IMG/VR virus record: IMGVR_UViG_3300021963_000717
Span: 1-22,397 of that record
Strand: one strand, 5' to 3'
Length of the DNA: 22,397 nucleotides
From: a virus
Both the position numbers and the translations under genes were made by a program. The notes under the pieces are model-generated. The model had not been told where the DNA came from. It saw nothing but the letters and a program-made list of their open reading frames with translations, and made no database searches. This document shows positions 19,939 through 22,397 of this stretch, piece after piece (position 1 is the stretch's first letter; the number at the start of each line of letters is the position of its first letter).

Positions 19939-21623
19939 CAGGGATATTTTTATCGTTGCTTGGTGCAAGGACTTCTGCTGCTACTTACACCGTCGTCCAA
20001 ACCTTCACAGCTACATCCACGTGGACCTGCCCTACTGGTGTTACAGAGGTTGAGTATTTGGTTGTTGCTGGTGGTGGTGGGGGTGGTGGCTCTATCGGCG
20101 GTGGTGGTGGGGCTGGTGGTTTTAGAACTGGAACTGGGTTAGCCGTAACTGCGGGAACTGATTACACGATTACTGTTGGTTCTGGCGGTGGAAGCGGATT
20201 GGGTGGCGCTAATACAGGATCAAGCTCTAACGGTACGGTTGGTGGTAATTCTTCTATTGGATCTCCGGCTTCCATAACGTCTGCTGGTGGTGGTTATGGG
20301 GCTGGCGGCGCTGGAACTGTTGCTGGTGGCTCAGGCGGTTCTGGTGGCGGCGGCGGCGGCTCAGGAGTAGCTCAAAATGCTGGTGGCTCTGGAAATACCC
20401 CATCTACATCACCGAGTCAAGGTAATAATGGGGGGGCGTCTGCCCCATCACCATTTGCTCCAAATTACACGGCTGGCGGTGGTGGCGGCGCTAGTGCAGT
20501 AGGTGTTACTGGAACTGGGTCTGTAGCCGGTAATGGTGGAGCGGGAACAGCGTCGTCTATTTCTGGAACTTCTACAACTTATGCTGGCGGTGGCGGTGGT
20601 GGCAGCGCGGATGGAGGAACGGCAGGAACTGGTGGCGCTGGTGGCGGCACAAATGGCACAACCTCAAGCACAAACGTAAGCCCTGCGACTGCTACGGCAA
20701 ATTTAGGCGGCGGTGGAGGTGGTGGCGGAAGAACGGGATCAACTGGCGGTGCTGGTGGAGCAGGCGGCTCCGGCATTGTTATCCTCAAGTACACCGTACC
20801 ATCACAAACGGTATTTACGTTCAAAGGCACTACCACTTGGACAGTGCCAACGGGTGTGACAAGTATTGATTACTTAGTCGTTGCTGGTGGTGGTGGCGGT
20901 GGTGGCGCTTCTACATCTTCTGCTGGTGGCGGAGGCGCTGGTGGTTATAGGATAGCTTCAAGCCAAACAGTTAACGCCGGTCAAGTGTTTACAATTACCC
21001 TAGGAGCTGGTGGGCCAGCCGGAGCATCCGCAGGAACAACAAACGCAACAAATGGAGACCCGTCTGTACTAAGCGCTCCTTCGTCAAGCCCTGCGCCGTC
21101 TTATTCTATTTCTTCCGCTGGTGGTGGCGGCGGGGCTGGTGGTAACACAGCTAACCCAAGGACAGGTAATAGCGGGGGGTCTGGCGGAGGTGGTGCTGGG
21201 AATGGTTCTCCTGGCGCTTCAAGTCCTGGCGGTGCTGGCAATACACCTTCTGTTTCTCCTTCTCAGGGAAATACAGGAGGAAATGGAGGGCTTACTGGCC
21301 CAAGTTTTGGTTCTGGTGGTGGCGGCGGAGCCGGAGCTGTTGGATCAAATGGTTCAGGTTCTGGTGGTGGTAACGGAGGCGCTGGAACGGCTTCGTCTAT
21401 AACTGGATCGTCTGTTACTTATGCTGGTGGAGGTGGTGGTGGCAGTTACACGGGCCCAGCCGGAACGGGCGGAGCTGGCGGCGGAGGGAACGGGTCTAGC
21501 ACTACGGCAGGAGCAGGGACGGCAAATACTGGGGGAGGTGGCGGTGGGTTTGGCAATCCAAGCACATCAGGAGCGGGAGGCGCAGGCGGCTCCGGCATCG
21601 TAATCATCAAAATCAATCAATAA
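19935..21623 (+). CDS. Glycine-rich tail adhesin with two tandem domains
   Basis: A 562-aa protein, roughly 40% glycine. Residues about 20-288 and 292-562 are two copies of one unit. Each opens with a short beta domain (TWTCPTGVTEVEYLVVAGGG / TWTVPTGVTSIDYLVVAGGG), continues through long GGGGG tracts broken by matching landmarks (NTPSTSPSQGN / NTPSVSPSQGN; AGTASSISG / AGTASSITG; TYAGGGGGGS in both), and closes with GGAGGAGGSGIVI. The glycine tracts should fold as a polyglycine-II sandwich, as in the adhesin of phage S16, displaying variable loops that bind the host receptor. The hydrophobic N-terminus (MTGIFLSLLGA) is probably an attachment segment. The repeats make it prone to recombination and to assembly error. 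Confidence 0.85.
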   Translation: MTGIFLSLLGARTSAATYTVVQTFTATSTWTCPTGVTEVEYLVVAGGGGGGGSIGGGGGAGGFRTGTGLAVTAGTDYTITVGSGGGSGLGGANTGSSSNGTVGGNSSIGSPASITSAGGGYGAGGAGTVAGGSGGSGGGGGGSGVAQNAGGSGNTPSTSPSQGNNGGASAPSPFAPNYTAGGGGGASAVGVTGTGSVAGNGGAGTASSISGTSTTYAGGGGGGSADGGTAGTGGAGGGTNGTTSSTNVSPATATANLGGGGGGGGRTGSTGGAGGAGGSGIVILKYTVPSQTVFTFKGTTTWTVPTGVTSIDYLVVAGGGGGGGASTSSAGGGGAGGYRIASSQTVNAGQVFTITLGAGGPAGASAGTTNATNGDPSVLSAPSSSPAPSYSISSAGGGGGAGGNTANPRTGNSGGSGGGGAGNGSPGASSPGGAGNTPSVSPSQGNTGGNGGLTGPSFGSGGGGGAGAVGSNGSGSGGGNGGAGTASSITGSSVTYAGGGGGGSYTGPAGTGGAGGGGNGSSTTAGAGTANTGGGGGGFGNPSTSGAGGAGGSGIVIIKINQ

Positions 21624-21624
21624 C

Positions 21625-21879
21625 ATGACTACAAAAATCTACAAGTTTCTTGGAATCGATACAGCCATGCACTTGCTTCGTCCAGGTGCTAAATGGGAAA
21701 TCAGTAACAACGTCTTTACGAGATGGGATGATCCACGGCCTTGTCCGAGTATTGAAGAGGTCTACTGGGTTATCGACAAGATCAGAGAGTTTGAGGACAG
21801 CATCCCTACGATCTACACCGACGAGCAACTCAAAGAGATGGGCATAGCCAAAGAGGAATTTGAACGTGCAGTTGCATAA
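21625..21879 (+). CDS. Conserved phage protein of unknown function
   Basis: An 84-aa protein starting one base after the adhesin stop. KFLGIDTAMHLLRPGAKWEISNN and TRWDDPRPCPSIEEVYWVIDKIREFEDSIPTIYTDEQLKEMG are conserved-looking segments that I recall next to tail-fibre genes in other phages; it has no named domain. Most of it would be a small alpha/beta fold. The end of the gene contains GAGGA, which acts as the ribosome-binding site of the overlapping oxygenase gene. Confidence 0.65.
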   Translation: MTTKIYKFLGIDTAMHLLRPGAKWEISNNVFTRWDDPRPCPSIEEVYWVIDKIREFEDSIPTIYTDEQLKEMGIAKEEFERAVA

Positions 21880-22397
21880 CTTATTCCCCATACCTGTAGG
21901 CTTTGCAGAGCTTGGTAGACCTCTGAGCGATGAGGAGCTGTTCTTCATCCGTGAGTTGCCAACAAGACCCAACATGGGTAACACGACATCTGCCAACAAC
22001 TTTGTGCTTCGTGATCCTGCGCTAACGTCTTTGCGTTCGTTCATTGAAGATAGCGTCTCGGATTACTTCAAAAGCACAGTCAATCCCAAGCACAACGTAA
22101 GCCTACGAGTGACGCAAAGCTGGTGTAATTACAGTGAGCCTGGGCAATACCATCACAAACATGCACATCCCAACAGTTACATCTCAGGCGTGTTTTATGT
22201 GCAGACCAATACCAACGACAGGATTTATTTCTACCGTGATGGCTGGCAGCAGATCAAGTTCCCGCCTGAGCAGTGGAACCCGTACAACTCAGAGTCATGG
22301 TGGTTTGAAGCAACTGTCGGCAAGTTAATTCTGTTTCCATCATCACTGACGCACATGGTTCCTGAAGTCAAAGGCGATGACACTCGGATTAGCTTAT
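21866..22397 (+). CDS. 2OG-Fe(II) oxygenase (3' end outside window)
   Basis: 177 codons are visible; the frame stays open to the window edge. The start is GTG 21866, eight bases after GAGGA, overlapping the previous gene by 14 bases. It opens NLFPIPVGFAEL, has SWCNYSEPGQYHHKHAHPNS with the putative iron-binding H99-A-H101, then YISGVFYV, and ends LFPSSLTHMVPEV with H163 and R174 (2-oxoglutarate contact). This is the TIGR02466/2OG-FeII_Oxy_5 pattern. The substrate is unknown; phage members are usually in structural regions and may hydroxylate a virion or host protein. In HxD-type enzymes the second ligand is Asp, so the HxH form is worth noting as normal for this family. Confidence 0.85.
   Translation, partial: MQLHNLFPIPVGFAELGRPLSDEELFFIRELPTRPNMGNTTSANNFVLRDPALTSLRSFIEDSVSDYFKSTVNPKHNVSLRVTQSWCNYSEPGQYHHKHAHPNSYISGVFYVQTNTNDRIYFYRDGWQQIKFPPEQWNPYNSESWWFEATVGKLILFPSSLTHMVPEVKGDDTRISL

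Noticed and set aside
20579-20836. A proline-rich open frame on the - strand.
   Set aside because: The prolines are simply the complement of the GGN glycine codons of the adhesin gene.

Overview
The window is part of a tailed bacteriophage genome (Caudoviricetes). The P22-type portal and the terminase pair point to a short-tailed, podovirus-like virion. No integrase, CI-like repressor, tRNA or host housekeeping gene was recognised. The host cannot be read from the sequence. The moderately GC-rich coding and the set of short phage ORFs resemble, from memory, phages of proteobacteria sampled in freshwater; this is a weak inference.

Layout. (1) 1-553, + strand: the end of an M15-type endolysin and a 3TM-type holin, probably the tail end of the late operon if the map is circular. 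(2) 4088-550, - strand: one tightly overlapped operon headed by a VRR-NUC nuclease and a SNF2-type helicase, followed by nine small genes. (3) 4089-4173: a compact divergent control region with two back-to-back sigma70-like promoters whose -35 boxes overlap inside a perfect inverted repeat. (4) 4174-10606, + strand: the replication operon, with a small ORF, a Cas4/AddB-like Fe-S nuclease (DUF2800 type), a probable ssDNA-binding protein, an intrinsic terminator, a 55-aa ORF, a family A DNA polymerase and a primase-helicase fusion. (5) 12625-10677, - strand: a second leftward operon of small proteins, with a truncated beta-sliding-clamp homologue and two tiny membrane peptides, closed by an intrinsic terminator at 10609-10634. 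(6) 12626-13349: about 720 bp of non-coding control DNA with TTGGCAAT-type iterons, large inverted repeats, a candidate leftward promoter and a GC-rich hairpin. (7) 13350 to the end, + strand: terminase small and large subunits, three small basic proteins, portal, a ferritin-like DUF5856-type protein, three small virion/tail-type proteins, a duplicated glycine-rich adhesin, an 84-aa protein and the start of a 2OG-Fe(II) oxygenase.

How the genes fit together. The phage carries its own polymerase with proofreading, a primase and SF3-like helicase in one chain, a probable ssDNA-binding protein, two PD-(D/E)XK nucleases and a clamp-like protein. The clamp-like protein keeps the partner-binding elements of bacterial DnaN but lacks much of the ring. 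Late genes package DNA and display an adhesin. The major capsid and scaffold genes normally found after the portal are not in the window and presumably lie beyond its right end.

The strongest points for a second look are the truncated clamp (11569-12213), the overlapping divergent promoter/operator with a possibly leaderless transcript (4089-4144), the three genes whose shared C-terminal tails encode the next gene's ribosome-binding site (1801-2344), and the iteron array upstream of the terminase (12624-13348).
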